From contig JAJZVC010000022.1 of the NCBI GenBank assembly GCA_021845865.1, forward strand, positions 1 through 45,926: a stretch of 45,926 bases of DNA, in the 5' to 3' direction. The position numbers and the translations under genes are program-made. Positions 15,604-23,583 of this stretch are shown here, piece by piece. Numbering within the stretch: the first letter of the stretch is position 1; each line of letters starts with the position of its first letter. A model generated the notes under the pieces. The model did not search any database. It saw only the letters and a program-made list of their open reading frames with translations, and was not told where the DNA came from. Source of the DNA: Pseudomonadota bacterium (GTDB lineage Bacteria; Pseudomonadota; Gammaproteobacteria; Burkholderiales; UBA9220).

Positions 15604-16503
15604 ATGGTGGATATGAAGGCGCTAAAGCGGGCAGTATTGCCCCCTTGGCTGCGCTATTTTGCCAAGTCCTGGCGTGCACATCGGAAACTGAATTCGATTG
15701 TCCGCGAGCATGGCCTGCCACCCCTGGAGGCCAATCCCCTCCTTCCTAGGAAGCATTCCGATACGCTTTTTATCCTGGGAAGCGGGGCGTCCGTGCTTTC
15801 CTATACGCCGGAGCAGTGGGACATTATTTCCCGCCATGATACGCTGGGGTTTGATTATTGGGCACTCCATTCCTTTACACCGACATACTTTGTTCTCGAA
15901 CTGGCAAAAATAGATTGGCACTTGGAGTGCATGGTCCAAAATTTCGCTGCGCGGCCGGAATACTTCAAGAATGCGCAGGTTTTTCTCAAGGACGTGGATA
16001 GGCACGATTTGACAACCATCCGGCAATACATCCACATTCTGCGGCGTTATGTTGGTTCTCTCGAGCTATTGTGGGATGCAGAGATACCGGTCAATACTGT
16101 GAACGAATTTGAAGGGGCGTTGGTTTGGCTGGACCGGCTTGGCTGTTTTTCCAATAACCATTCTTGGGCTGTACCGAGGAATCGGGCCTCTCTGTTTCTC
16201 CTTGTCAACCTTGCAGCTCGAGCAGGCTATAAGGACATCGTGCTGTGTGGGGTGGACCTCAACAATACGGATTATTTCTTCCGTTCTCCAAGCTATCTTC
16301 CCCCTGCCAATGGGATATGTATTCCCCCCGTCTACCAGTCAGGTCGCGTCCATAAGACCAATGATCCGCAATATGGTCAAATGACGATTGCGGCGCTACT
16401 TGACACATTCGACCGCGTAGTCCTCCAGCCGAGGGGCATTACATTGAGCGTGGCCAAATCCTCTTCGGCCCTATACCCACGCTTTCCTGCCTACTTCGGT
16501 TGA
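15604..16503 (+). CDS. Putative CMP-sugar transferase or MAF/GT42-like protein
   Basis: A 299-residue protein with no assignment I can make firmly. After a basic N terminus it has TLFILGSGASVLSYTPEQWD (about residues 55-74), then a DTLGFDYWALH segment. Near residue 210 it has NRASLFLLVNLAARAGYKDIVLCGVDLNN, and later a His in GRVHKTNDP. The order of a GxGxS glycine loop, an alanine-rich helix, GYK-I-L-GVD and a downstream His matches the layout of GT42 sialyltransferases (CstI/CstII) and of MAF/DUF115 glycosyltransferases that use CMP-nonulosonates. It is therefore a candidate for the enzyme that transfers the product of this cassette. The ATG at 15604 follows AAGAAGG; a GTG at 15571 is in frame. 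Its end overlaps the convergent gene by 13 bases. Confidence 0.6.
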   Translation: MVDMKALKRAVLPPWLRYFAKSWRAHRKLNSIVREHGLPPLEANPLLPRKHSDTLFILGSGASVLSYTPEQWDIISRHDTLGFDYWALHSFTPTYFVLELAKIDWHLECMVQNFAARPEYFKNAQVFLKDVDRHDLTTIRQYIHILRRYVGSLELLWDAEIPVNTVNEFEGALVWLDRLGCFSNNHSWAVPRNRASLFLLVNLAARAGYKDIVLCGVDLNNTDYFFRSPSYLPPANGICIPPVYQSGRVHKTNDPQYGQMTIAALLDTFDRVVLQPRGITLSVAKSSSALYPRFPAYFG

Positions 16504-17663
16504 CGGTCGGCCATCCTTCCTTTGGCGGCTAATTCATCGAAGTGCTCCAGATAGCGCTGTACCGCGTAGTCGTTGCGAAAGCGTGCCAGAAATTCGTCGT
16601 CGATGGGAGGATATTCCCGCAGAGCGGCACGAATGTTCGCTGTCAGGCCCGAAATTTCCCCCACCGGTGACAGGAATTGGGCGAATTTTCCGATGAGGAT
16701 TTCACTTGGGCCGGTAGGACAGTCAGTGCTCACAACGGGGGTGCCGAGGATCAGCGCCTCGATCAGTACGGTGGGAAGCCCTTCGCTTTCTGACGACATG
16801 GCAAAAAGGGCGGCGTTTTTCACCCACGGATAGGGGTTCTTTTGGAAGCCGGTGAAGATAACTCGGTCTTCCACTCCCAGTTTTTTCACAATAGCCTTTA
16901 GATGGCGCAGATAAGCCTCTTCCTTTTCGTCCGTGGTGCCGCCCACCAGAACTAGCTTATGGGGGACGCAGGCTTCCAGCCACGCGTAGATCAGCAGTTC
17001 CTGATTCTTGCGGCTGCTGATGCGGGCCGAGTAAACGATGTAAGGTTCGTCAGGTACCGGTGTGGGTTCTTCACTGCGGCGACGCAGGCCTTCGAAGTCG
17101 AAGGGATTGTAGATGACCGTGATGGAAGCCGGACGAAGCCCGACGTCTTCCAGCAACTCTCGCTTCATGGCCTCGGTGATGGCAACAATATGCCGGCTGT
17201 CGTAAATACGGCGGAATTTTCGCGTCCAGCGGAAGAGGCGCACGGCACGTTTGAGCCCAGTCTTGCTACCAAGTTTACTGGCGAGGAAATGAAGCATCGA
17301 ATTCCGGTAGCGGATGAATACGTTGGGCAAGCGGGCTATGCCCGAGAGGCGGTCCATTTCCTCCGCATTGGAGATGAAGAAGTCGAAGGGTTTGCCGTCC
17401 GCTTCGATGGAGGAAACGATATTCCTAAGGCGGCGTGCAAGCAGCAGTTTATTGATTGGCCGGGACCGGCTCAGGATACCGTCCTCCGATAAGGCATAGA
17501 TGTGGCGGCCGGCGACATCGTGCTCGATTTCGTTGCGGGCGATAATGATATGCACGTCGTGGCCGAGTTCGGCGAACTTGTCGGCAAAGTTGAGCGCCAT
17601 TCGCTCTGCTCCACCGCCGATGAGGGAGTCCACCAGTAGACCGATACGCTTCGTCCGGCTCAT
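16491..17663 (-). CDS. GT4-family glycosyltransferase
   Basis: A 390-residue GT-B fold glycosyltransferase. The N-terminal domain opens IGLLVDSLIGGGAERMALNFA. The C-terminal nucleotide-sugar domain has YSARISSRKNQELLI, VIFTGFQKNPYPWVKNA and the E-x7-E motif in SESEGLPTVLIEALILGTPVVST. It would add one sugar to LPS core or O-antigen in the cytoplasm, with retention of configuration. It is the last gene of the minus-strand run and overlaps the preceding gene by four bases (ATGA). Its 3' end overlaps that of the convergent 15604-16503 gene, so the two transcripts are antisense there. Donor and acceptor unknown. Confidence 0.86.
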   Translation of the reverse strand: MSRTKRIGLLVDSLIGGGAERMALNFADKFAELGHDVHIIIARNEIEHDVAGRHIYALSEDGILSRSRPINKLLLARRLRNIVSSIEADGKPFDFFISNAEEMDRLSGIARLPNVFIRYRNSMLHFLASKLGSKTGLKRAVRLFRWTRKFRRIYDSRHIVAITEAMKRELLEDVGLRPASITVIYNPFDFEGLRRRSEEPTPVPDEPYIVYSARISSRKNQELLIYAWLEACVPHKLVLVGGTTDEKEEAYLRHLKAIVKKLGVEDRVIFTGFQKNPYPWVKNAALFAMSSESEGLPTVLIEALILGTPVVSTDCPTGPSEILIGKFAQFLSPVGEISGLTANIRAALREYPPIDDEFLARFRNDYAVQRYLEHFDELAAKGRMADRQPK

Positions 17664-18679
17664 GAATTTGCTTTTCTATCCAACGGGGACAACGCCGCTT
17701 GCACGCGATCCCACACGATGTCTACGCCGATTTCTGCCATGGAGGGTTCAGGCAGGGCATCCGGATTCTGGTTGGGATGATCCAGGTGGTAAAAACATGG
17801 GTGATCCAGTGGGCCGAAAATGCGGCTGGGGCAGCAACTATGATAGAGCGCCACCATGGGGCGGCCCAGGCTGCCCATGATGTGGGTGGGCCCGGTGTCC
17901 ACGCCTAAGTAGAGATCAAGTTCGTTCATCAAAGCCGCAGTCTGGCGCAGGGTGAGGTGGCCAGCGAAGAGACTTGATTGTTCCGGAAATTGCCGATGTA
18001 TGGCTTCGGTACGGCTTTTTTCCACCTCGCCACCAAAAATCAGGAAATAGGCGCTAGGATGATGTTTCAGGATACGTTCACATATGGCGATAAAATTTTC
18101 CAGCGGCCAATCCCGATAGGCCTTGGTAGGAAAACTCGAGACTTGCAGGCCGATAAGTGGGCTATGTGGGACGGGGAGATTTTCGAGAATGTGGCGTGCC
18201 CAAGCTTTTTCTTCCACGCTCACGGTATAGACTAGCCGCAGCCCGGCAGGAGCAATGCCCATGGCAGCCGGTAAAGTTAGTTGTACTTCAACCGCGTGCA
18301 GAGAACGGGGCCGGGGCGGTTCCACGACCCGGTAAAGGCGGTTATCCAGTTCAGGGTCTCCCTGCCGGAAGGCAACCACTTTCCGGGCCACTCGCAGGGC
18401 ATATTTCACCAGAGCCCGGTCGAAGCCATAGACGAAGGCCAGTTCGTAGCGTTTGCCTTCGAATCGCCCCATCCACGGTGCGCGGTTCTTGGTGATGGTG
18501 CCGATATGCCGAATGAAAGGAAGATGGGCGAGCACTTCCACCCGCTTGGGATGCCCTAGGCAGGTGATTTCCGCATTCGGGTGGGCTGTGGCGATGGCTC
18601 GAATGGCGGGGGTTGCCAACAGGGTGTCGCCAATGCGGGATACGTTGATGACCAGAATGCGTCGAGTGGAAGAACTCAT
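17660..18679 (-). CDS. GT9-family glycosyltransferase (heptosyltransferase-like)
   Basis: A 339-residue protein of the heptosyltransferase family. Landmarks are ILVINVSRIGDTLLATPAIRAI at the N terminus, GLQVSSFPTKAYRDWPLENF at the domain junction near residue 190, and YLGVDTGPTHIMGSLGRPMVALYH near residue 260, the GT9 donor-site motif. The sequence after CCPSRIFGPLDHP resembles WaaF/WaaQ-type enzymes. I start at 18679, where ATG overlaps the deacetylase stop by four bases; an in-frame extension to 18754 lies within that upstream gene. It likely adds heptose or another sugar to the core. Confidence 0.84.
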   Translation of the reverse strand: MSSSTRRILVINVSRIGDTLLATPAIRAIATAHPNAEITCLGHPKRVEVLAHLPFIRHIGTITKNRAPWMGRFEGKRYELAFVYGFDRALVKYALRVARKVVAFRQGDPELDNRLYRVVEPPRPRSLHAVEVQLTLPAAMGIAPAGLRLVYTVSVEEKAWARHILENLPVPHSPLIGLQVSSFPTKAYRDWPLENFIAICERILKHHPSAYFLIFGGEVEKSRTEAIHRQFPEQSSLFAGHLTLRQTAALMNELDLYLGVDTGPTHIMGSLGRPMVALYHSCCPSRIFGPLDHPCFYHLDHPNQNPDALPEPSMAEIGVDIVWDRVQAALSPLDRKANS

Positions 18680-19491
18680 GCTTCCCCTCGAAGCTTGCTG
18701 TACAGTCCCCCAAGGAATGGGCTGGAATAGATGAATATTCTCCGCTCCAACCATTTGTCCGTCCGATCTTTAGTGACTAGGCGGCCAATGTCGGTGGGTG
18801 GGGTGTGGCGGGTATTGACGTGTTTCCGGGTGGTGTACAGGGCCTCGAACCCCAGTTCCTGCGCTACGCTGACGTAGTCGTGGTCGAAATAGCCCTGGGG
18901 CCAGCACAGGTGCCGATCATCTCGCCCAAGTTTTTGCCGCAACGTATCGCGGGAGGAGGCCAAGTCCTGGGCCAGGGCAGCGCGGCGGGCGGCAGGATCG
19001 GCGACGGTTTTGTCCCAGCGGGCATGGCTGTGGGTATGGGAATGGATCTCCACGGAGCCAGCGGCCTCCATGGCCTCAATCTCTGACCAGCGCAGCATCA
19101 CCTCGTCGGCCCTGCCCTCGGCGATGGCAACTTTGCAGGCCCGGTGGTCGGGGCAGAGGGGGGGGCTGGTCGTAGAGCGTGCTTGGCCGTTCCCGACCCA
19201 GCCAGTGACGGCAAAAATAGTAGCCTTGAGACCCAGTTCCCGCAGTACCGGGTAGGCGTAGACGTAGTTGTCCAGATAGCCGTCGTCAAACGTGATGAAC
19301 ACGCTTTTGGCTGGCAGGTCGTATTTCCCCAGGAGGAATTCCAAGAACTCGTCGGCGCCGATGGTCTGATAGCCCCGGGCTGCGAGGGTTTCCATATGGT
19401 TGCGGAACGTGGCCGGGGAAACAGTCACTAAGCCGGGGTTCGGGCTCACGTGGTGGTACATCAGTACCGGCACGGCACGGGCGTGACTCAT
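18676..19491 (-). CDS. Polysaccharide deacetylase family protein (CE4/NodB), no signal peptide
   Basis: A 271-residue NodB-homology protein. Motif 1 is SVFITFDDGYLDN near residue 65, with the catalytic and metal-binding Asp pair. Motif 2 is VEIHSHTHSHARWD near 150, with the metal His residues. LCWPQGYFDHD near 198 resembles motif 3. The protein starts MSHARAVPVLMYHHV, directly at the first strand, without a signal peptide or membrane anchor, so it should act in the cytoplasm. It probably removes an N-acetyl group from a lipid-linked or core sugar during assembly, rather than from peptidoglycan. ATGA overlaps on both sides place it in the LPS operon. Confidence 0.85.
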   Translation of the reverse strand: MSHARAVPVLMYHHVSPNPGLVTVSPATFRNHMETLAARGYQTIGADEFLEFLLGKYDLPAKSVFITFDDGYLDNYVYAYPVLRELGLKATIFAVTGWVGNGQARSTTSPPLCPDHRACKVAIAEGRADEVMLRWSEIEAMEAAGSVEIHSHTHSHARWDKTVADPAARRAALAQDLASSRDTLRQKLGRDDRHLCWPQGYFDHDYVSVAQELGFEALYTTRKHVNTRHTPPTDIGRLVTKDRTDKWLERRIFIYSSPFLGGLYSKLRGEA

Positions 19492-20627
19492 TGATGGGCC
19501 CCCTTTTGCCGCAACTGTTCCTCAAACAGTTGTTCAGTGTGGTCCAGCATGGCTTGCAGGCTGAATTGGGCGAGGGCGTGCTGCTTCCCTTTCGCACTCA
19601 ATTGAGCCGCTCCATTAGGATCGTCGGCAATGCGCGCGAGAGCCGTAGCCGTGGTTTCAGGGTTTTCGGGCGGTACCAGCAGACCCGTATGTTCATGGAT
19701 CACCAGTTCTGGCACACCACCCACTGCTGTCGATACTATCGGCAAACCCAGGCCTAGGGCTTGGGTCACAGCCTGGGGCACGCCCTCGGAGCGGGAAGTG
19801 AGTAACAGGACGTCGGCAGCGGCCATTAGGTCGGGGATATCTTCCCGGTGGCCGAGAAAATGCACCTGCTCTCCCAGGTTCAGCTGAGTAGCCAATTGCT
19901 TCGTTTGCTCCTCCATGGGGCCTTCCCCGGCCAGCACCAATTGAGCAGTAGGGTAGCGGTCGAGAAACAAGCGAAAAGCCCGCAACGCAATTTCATGGCG
20001 CTTGACCGACCGAATGATGCCCACCATCAGCACCAGGAAGGCGTCGGAGGGAATGCCTAGTTGTTGCCGCATCTCTTGCTTCGTGCGGAGGGGGGCGAAG
20101 CGGTCGAAGTCGATGCCGGTTGGGATGCTGACGACCTGTTCGGGAGGAAAACCGCAGCCTTCCACCAAGTGGGTGCGCATGATTTCGCCACAACTGACGA
20201 TTCGGTCAGCCAGGTAGTGGACAAAATTGAGCCAGCTACGCTTGAGCGGAATGTCCAGGTGCCGGGTGCGGACCAGCAGAGGGGTGCCGGCAAGCTTGGC
20301 GGCAAAAGCGCCGATCCAGCTGTCGACGCCACTGTGAGTGTTGACCACTTGGATGCCTTCACGGCGCAGGTAAAGGGCGAGTGGCAGGATGGAGCGCAGA
20401 TCCAGTTTGCTGCCCATAGGCAGAAACAATATGGGAATGCCGGCTTCGGCGGCCTTAGTGGCGATTTTGCAGTGGGGGCGGGTGGCCAGCACAACGTGGT
20501 GGCCCCGCCGAGCAAGGCCCTCCATTTCACTAACGATTCTTCGCTCCTGGCCTCCCCAACCGTCAGACCATTCCGTGTGGAGAATGCGCAGTTTGCTTGA
20601 GGGCATCTCCGGTACTTGCGTGGTCAT
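19488..20627 (-). CDS. GT4-family glycosyltransferase
   Basis: A 379-residue GT4 enzyme. The N-terminal domain has ILHTEWSDGWGGQERRIVSEMEGL, and NTHSGVDSWIGAFAAKLAGTP lies near residue 95. The C-terminal domain has SIPTGIDFDRFAP, VGIIRSVKRHEIALRAF, VHFLGHREDIPDLMAAADVLLLTS, then SEGVPQAVTQALGLGLPIV. In the last motif the second Glu of the usual E-x7-E pair is Gln, a known variation that can still be active. It is translationally coupled to msbA upstream and to the deacetylase downstream by 4-base overlaps. The order suggests it acts on a core or lipid A-linked acceptor. Confidence 0.85.
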   Translation of the reverse strand: MTTQVPEMPSSKLRILHTEWSDGWGGQERRIVSEMEGLARRGHHVVLATRPHCKIATKAAEAGIPILFLPMGSKLDLRSILPLALYLRREGIQVVNTHSGVDSWIGAFAAKLAGTPLLVRTRHLDIPLKRSWLNFVHYLADRIVSCGEIMRTHLVEGCGFPPEQVVSIPTGIDFDRFAPLRTKQEMRQQLGIPSDAFLVLMVGIIRSVKRHEIALRAFRLFLDRYPTAQLVLAGEGPMEEQTKQLATQLNLGEQVHFLGHREDIPDLMAAADVLLLTSRSEGVPQAVTQALGLGLPIVSTAVGGVPELVIHEHTGLLVPPENPETTATALARIADDPNGAAQLSAKGKQHALAQFSLQAMLDHTEQLFEEQLRQKGAHQ

Positions 20628-22384
20628 TGGCTTCCCGCCATGGCGCTGAATTGGATGCGGTAAAGATTCGCGTATACACCGTTCCGGTCGAGCAGTTGGT
20701 GATGAGTGCCCATTTCGACGATTTCACCTTTCTGCATGACGACAATACGGTCCGCTTTTTCGATGGTGGATAGGCGATGGGCGATAACGATGGTGGTGCG
20801 GTTCCGCATGAGGTTCTCAAGGGCCGCCTGCACGTGGCGCTCGGATTGGGTGTCTAGAGCAGATGTAGCTTCGTCAAGAATCAGGATTGGAGCGTTTTTC
20901 AGGATCGCTCGGGCGATGGCAATCCGCTGGCGCTGTCCGCCGGAGAGTTTGACGCCGTTTTCGCCTACAAGGGTATTCAAGCCTTGTGGCATGTCGCGGA
21001 TAAATTCCATGGCGTGGGCTGCTTCGGCGGCGACGACGATTTCCATTTCTGTGGCCATGGCTTTGCGACCGTAGGCGATGTTGGCACCGACGGTATCGTT
21101 GAACAGAACCACATCCTGGCTGACGAAGGCGATGTTGTCTCGTAGGTCGCCCAAGCGAACGGTTTCGATATCGTGGCCATCCACCAGTATCTGGCCTTCG
21201 GTTGGATGGTAGAAACGAGGAATCAGATTCACCAGGGAGGTTTTTCCGCTGCCGGACTGGCCAATGAGGGCGACAGTTTCTCCAGGTTCGATTTTCAAGG
21301 AGAAATGCTTAAGGGCGGGGGCTGCAGTTTCGGCGTAGCGTAGGCTAATGTTTCGGAACTCGATGTTTCCTTTCGCCCGTTCAATGCTCAGTGTTCCCTG
21401 ATCGGGTTCGGACTCCAGATCAAGGAATTCAAATACAATTTCCGCTGCTGCTAGCCCTTTTTGCAGAGATTCGCTGACGCCTGTGAGGCGCTTGATGGGT
21501 GCTAGCAGCATCAGCATGGCGGTGATGAAAGATACGAACCCCCCCACCGTAGTCTGATTGTCGCCGGATTGCAAAGTGGCAATGTAGACGATAAGGGCCA
21601 GGGCGACAGCAGCCAGTAATTGGATGAGTGGGACATTTGCACCGGCTGCGATGGTGTATTTCATGCTGAACAACCGGTTGCGGTTGGTCGCTTCGTGGAA
21701 GCGGCGCTTTTCGTAATCCTGGCCGCCGAAAATCTTGACCACCTTGTGTCCCCCCAGGGATTCGTCCAGCACATGGGTGATGTCGCCCATGGAGCGTTGG
21801 AGGCTGCGGCTCATCTCCCGTAGTCGGCCACTGAACAGCTTGACGATGATGGCGATCAGGGGGGCCATGACGAAGGTCACGATGGTGAGTTTCCAATTCA
21901 GGTACAAGAGCCAGCCAAGGAGGCCGAGAACCGTGAAGGAATCCCGCACTAGGACAGTGATGACGTTAGTGCCGGCGGACGTTACCTGACTCACGTTGAA
22001 GGCGATATTGGCTATAACCGTGCCCGACGATGCATTGTCGTAGTAAGGGGTTGGAAGGGTAATGAGCTTATCGAACATGAGGTTGCGCAAATCCGTCACC
22101 AGTCGGGTAGATACCCAGTTAACGGCGTAATTGCTGATGAAGCTGAAAATGCCGCGAATCAGGAACAGTCCGACCAGCAGGAGGGGAACAAGCTTGATGA
22201 GCGTCTGGTCGCGGTTGACAAAACTGCCATCCAGCATCGGTTTAAGCAGGGCGGGTAGCGCGGGTTCTGTGGCGGCGACAGCGATGGTGCTCAGCACAGA
22301 AACGGCGAAGATGCGCCAGTAGGGCATGATGTAGCGCAACAGGCGCAAATAGAGGGTACGGCTGTTCAGTTCGGGCTGGGTCAT
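20624..22384 (-). CDS. msbA: Lipid A export ABC transporter, permease/ATP-binding protein MsbA
   Basis: A 586-residue half-transporter: six hydrophobic segments in the first 310 residues, then an ABC domain. Walker A is IGQSGSGKTSL (about residue 375), the Q-loop lies in AFVSQDVVLF, the signature is LSGGQRQRIAIARAI, Walker B is ILILDEATSALD, and the switch His is in VIAHRLST. Length and motifs are those of MsbA, which works as a homodimer to flip lipid A-core across the inner membrane. Its location in a core glycosyltransferase operon supports this over a drug exporter. It has ATGA overlaps on both sides. Confidence 0.93.
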   Translation of the reverse strand: MTQPELNSRTLYLRLLRYIMPYWRIFAVSVLSTIAVAATEPALPALLKPMLDGSFVNRDQTLIKLVPLLLVGLFLIRGIFSFISNYAVNWVSTRLVTDLRNLMFDKLITLPTPYYDNASSGTVIANIAFNVSQVTSAGTNVITVLVRDSFTVLGLLGWLLYLNWKLTIVTFVMAPLIAIIVKLFSGRLREMSRSLQRSMGDITHVLDESLGGHKVVKIFGGQDYEKRRFHEATNRNRLFSMKYTIAAGANVPLIQLLAAVALALIVYIATLQSGDNQTTVGGFVSFITAMLMLLAPIKRLTGVSESLQKGLAAAEIVFEFLDLESEPDQGTLSIERAKGNIEFRNISLRYAETAAPALKHFSLKIEPGETVALIGQSGSGKTSLVNLIPRFYHPTEGQILVDGHDIETVRLGDLRDNIAFVSQDVVLFNDTVGANIAYGRKAMATEMEIVVAAEAAHAMEFIRDMPQGLNTLVGENGVKLSGGQRQRIAIARAILKNAPILILDEATSALDTQSERHVQAALENLMRNRTTIVIAHRLSTIEKADRIVVMQKGEIVEMGTHHQLLDRNGVYANLYRIQFSAMAGSQ

Positions 22385-23463
22385 GGGGTGGATGCAGGAG
22401 GGGTAACAATGTAGGGCTCGCCGATGACGTCGAGCAGGCGCTGCATCTTGTCCCGGTAGCCTTCGAAGGTCAAGGCTTTTTCATGGCCGTTGCGCGCAAT
22501 GTCTTCCCGCTTCGGATCATGGGCAAGATAGAAGAGGACCTTCTCCCGTAATTCCGCTGGCGAGGAGAAAGTTTCAATTTCGTGTCCAGGGTGGAAGTAG
22601 TGTTCCAACTCCGGGGAGGCGTCAGTCAGGAGGAAGGCGCCAGTTGCTGGAACATCCAGCACCCGCAAGTTGAGGCCGGTTCTTCCTGGATCCCAGGAGG
22701 AGATATTGAGCACGATCTTGGATACGTTGTACAGATAGTTCAGATCTTTTCCCCATATCTTGCTTGCTTTGACCTTTCCCCTCAGACTACTTTTGCGGCG
22801 CCATTTGCGCCAGCCGGGGCCATAGATTTCCAGCGGTAGATCAGCGATAGCCTGGAGCATCTCCTGTCGCCGCCGGCTCCAGCCGCCGACGAAAACGATG
22901 TTGTGTTTGGAAGTGCCGCAAGCAGAGAAGGGGTGATAGAGGTTGCGGTCGATGCCTAGCGCGGGGAGATAGTTGATGCGGTCTTCCCGGCCATAACCAA
23001 ACTGGTGGATGCAGAAATAATGGTCATAAATGCGGGCATCTTCCAGCATTTCAGTCGTGGCTCGAGGGTCTTTTACCCACCAGCCCACCGTCTTGCGAAC
23101 GCCGTAGCGAGTTTTGATGTTGTAAATGGTTTCGGCATCAAAGCTATTTCCCCGGATGACCAGAAGAATGTCGGGGCGAAAGGCGGCGACTGCTCTTTCC
23201 AATTCGGATTGGCGGAAATTGTGGTTGCCCCAGCGGGAGTGCGCCGAGATGTCAAAGGACTTGAATCCAAAGGCGTGGACCAGTTTGTTGATGTATTTAA
23301 GGAAAAATAGATTTATCCTGCTTTCTGCCTGGCTATTGAAGCAGCACACTTCCCAGCCCAGTTCCCGTAGGCCGGCAGCACAGGAGTCCCCAAGGGGAAT
23401 GGTGTCTTTGCCGAAGAAATAGCTGATCAGGATGCGGGGCTTGTGTGGACCTTGGGGGTTCAT
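22381..23463 (-). CDS. CgeB-like glycosyltransferase
   Basis: A 360-residue protein resembling the CgeB/spore-maturation-type glycosyltransferases found in polysaccharide clusters. It has ILISYFFGKDTIPLGDSC at the N terminus, AFRPDILLVIRGNSFDAETI near residue 95, TVGWWVKDPRATTEM near 125, and NIVFVGGWSRRRQEML opening the second domain near 190. The C terminus has NISSWDPGRTGLNLRVLDVPATGAFLLTD, the region where this family has its donor site. It is likely a GT-B enzyme of unknown donor. No Shine-Dalgarno sequence is evident before the ATG at 23463, and a 120-base gap separates it from the upstream gene, so it may have its own promoter. Confidence 0.75.
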   Translation of the reverse strand: MNPQGPHKPRILISYFFGKDTIPLGDSCAAGLRELGWEVCCFNSQAESRINLFFLKYINKLVHAFGFKSFDISAHSRWGNHNFRQSELERAVAAFRPDILLVIRGNSFDAETIYNIKTRYGVRKTVGWWVKDPRATTEMLEDARIYDHYFCIHQFGYGREDRINYLPALGIDRNLYHPFSACGTSKHNIVFVGGWSRRRQEMLQAIADLPLEIYGPGWRKWRRKSSLRGKVKASKIWGKDLNYLYNVSKIVLNISSWDPGRTGLNLRVLDVPATGAFLLTDASPELEHYFHPGHEIETFSSPAELREKVLFYLAHDPKREDIARNGHEKALTFEGYRDKMQRLLDVIGEPYIVTPPASTP

Positions 23464-23583
23464 TGCGCCAACTGTGTTTTTTCGGGTGATGCGCTGTTAG
23501 TGTAACGTGCCGAAGGAATTACATTAAACGGGAATTTTGCCAGAAGAGCCGGGCAGACGAAAGCACGGGAAACCCCACCAGAG
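23464..23583. other. Intergenic gap inside the LPS-core run
   Basis: These 120 bases are the only sizeable break in the minus-strand series between the waaG-like gene and the CgeB-like gene. On the minus strand there are AT-rich hexamers such as TGTAAT and TACACT that could act as -10 elements, without a convincing -35. I see no terminator hairpin. It may hold an internal promoter for the msbA-containing half. Confidence 0.3.
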
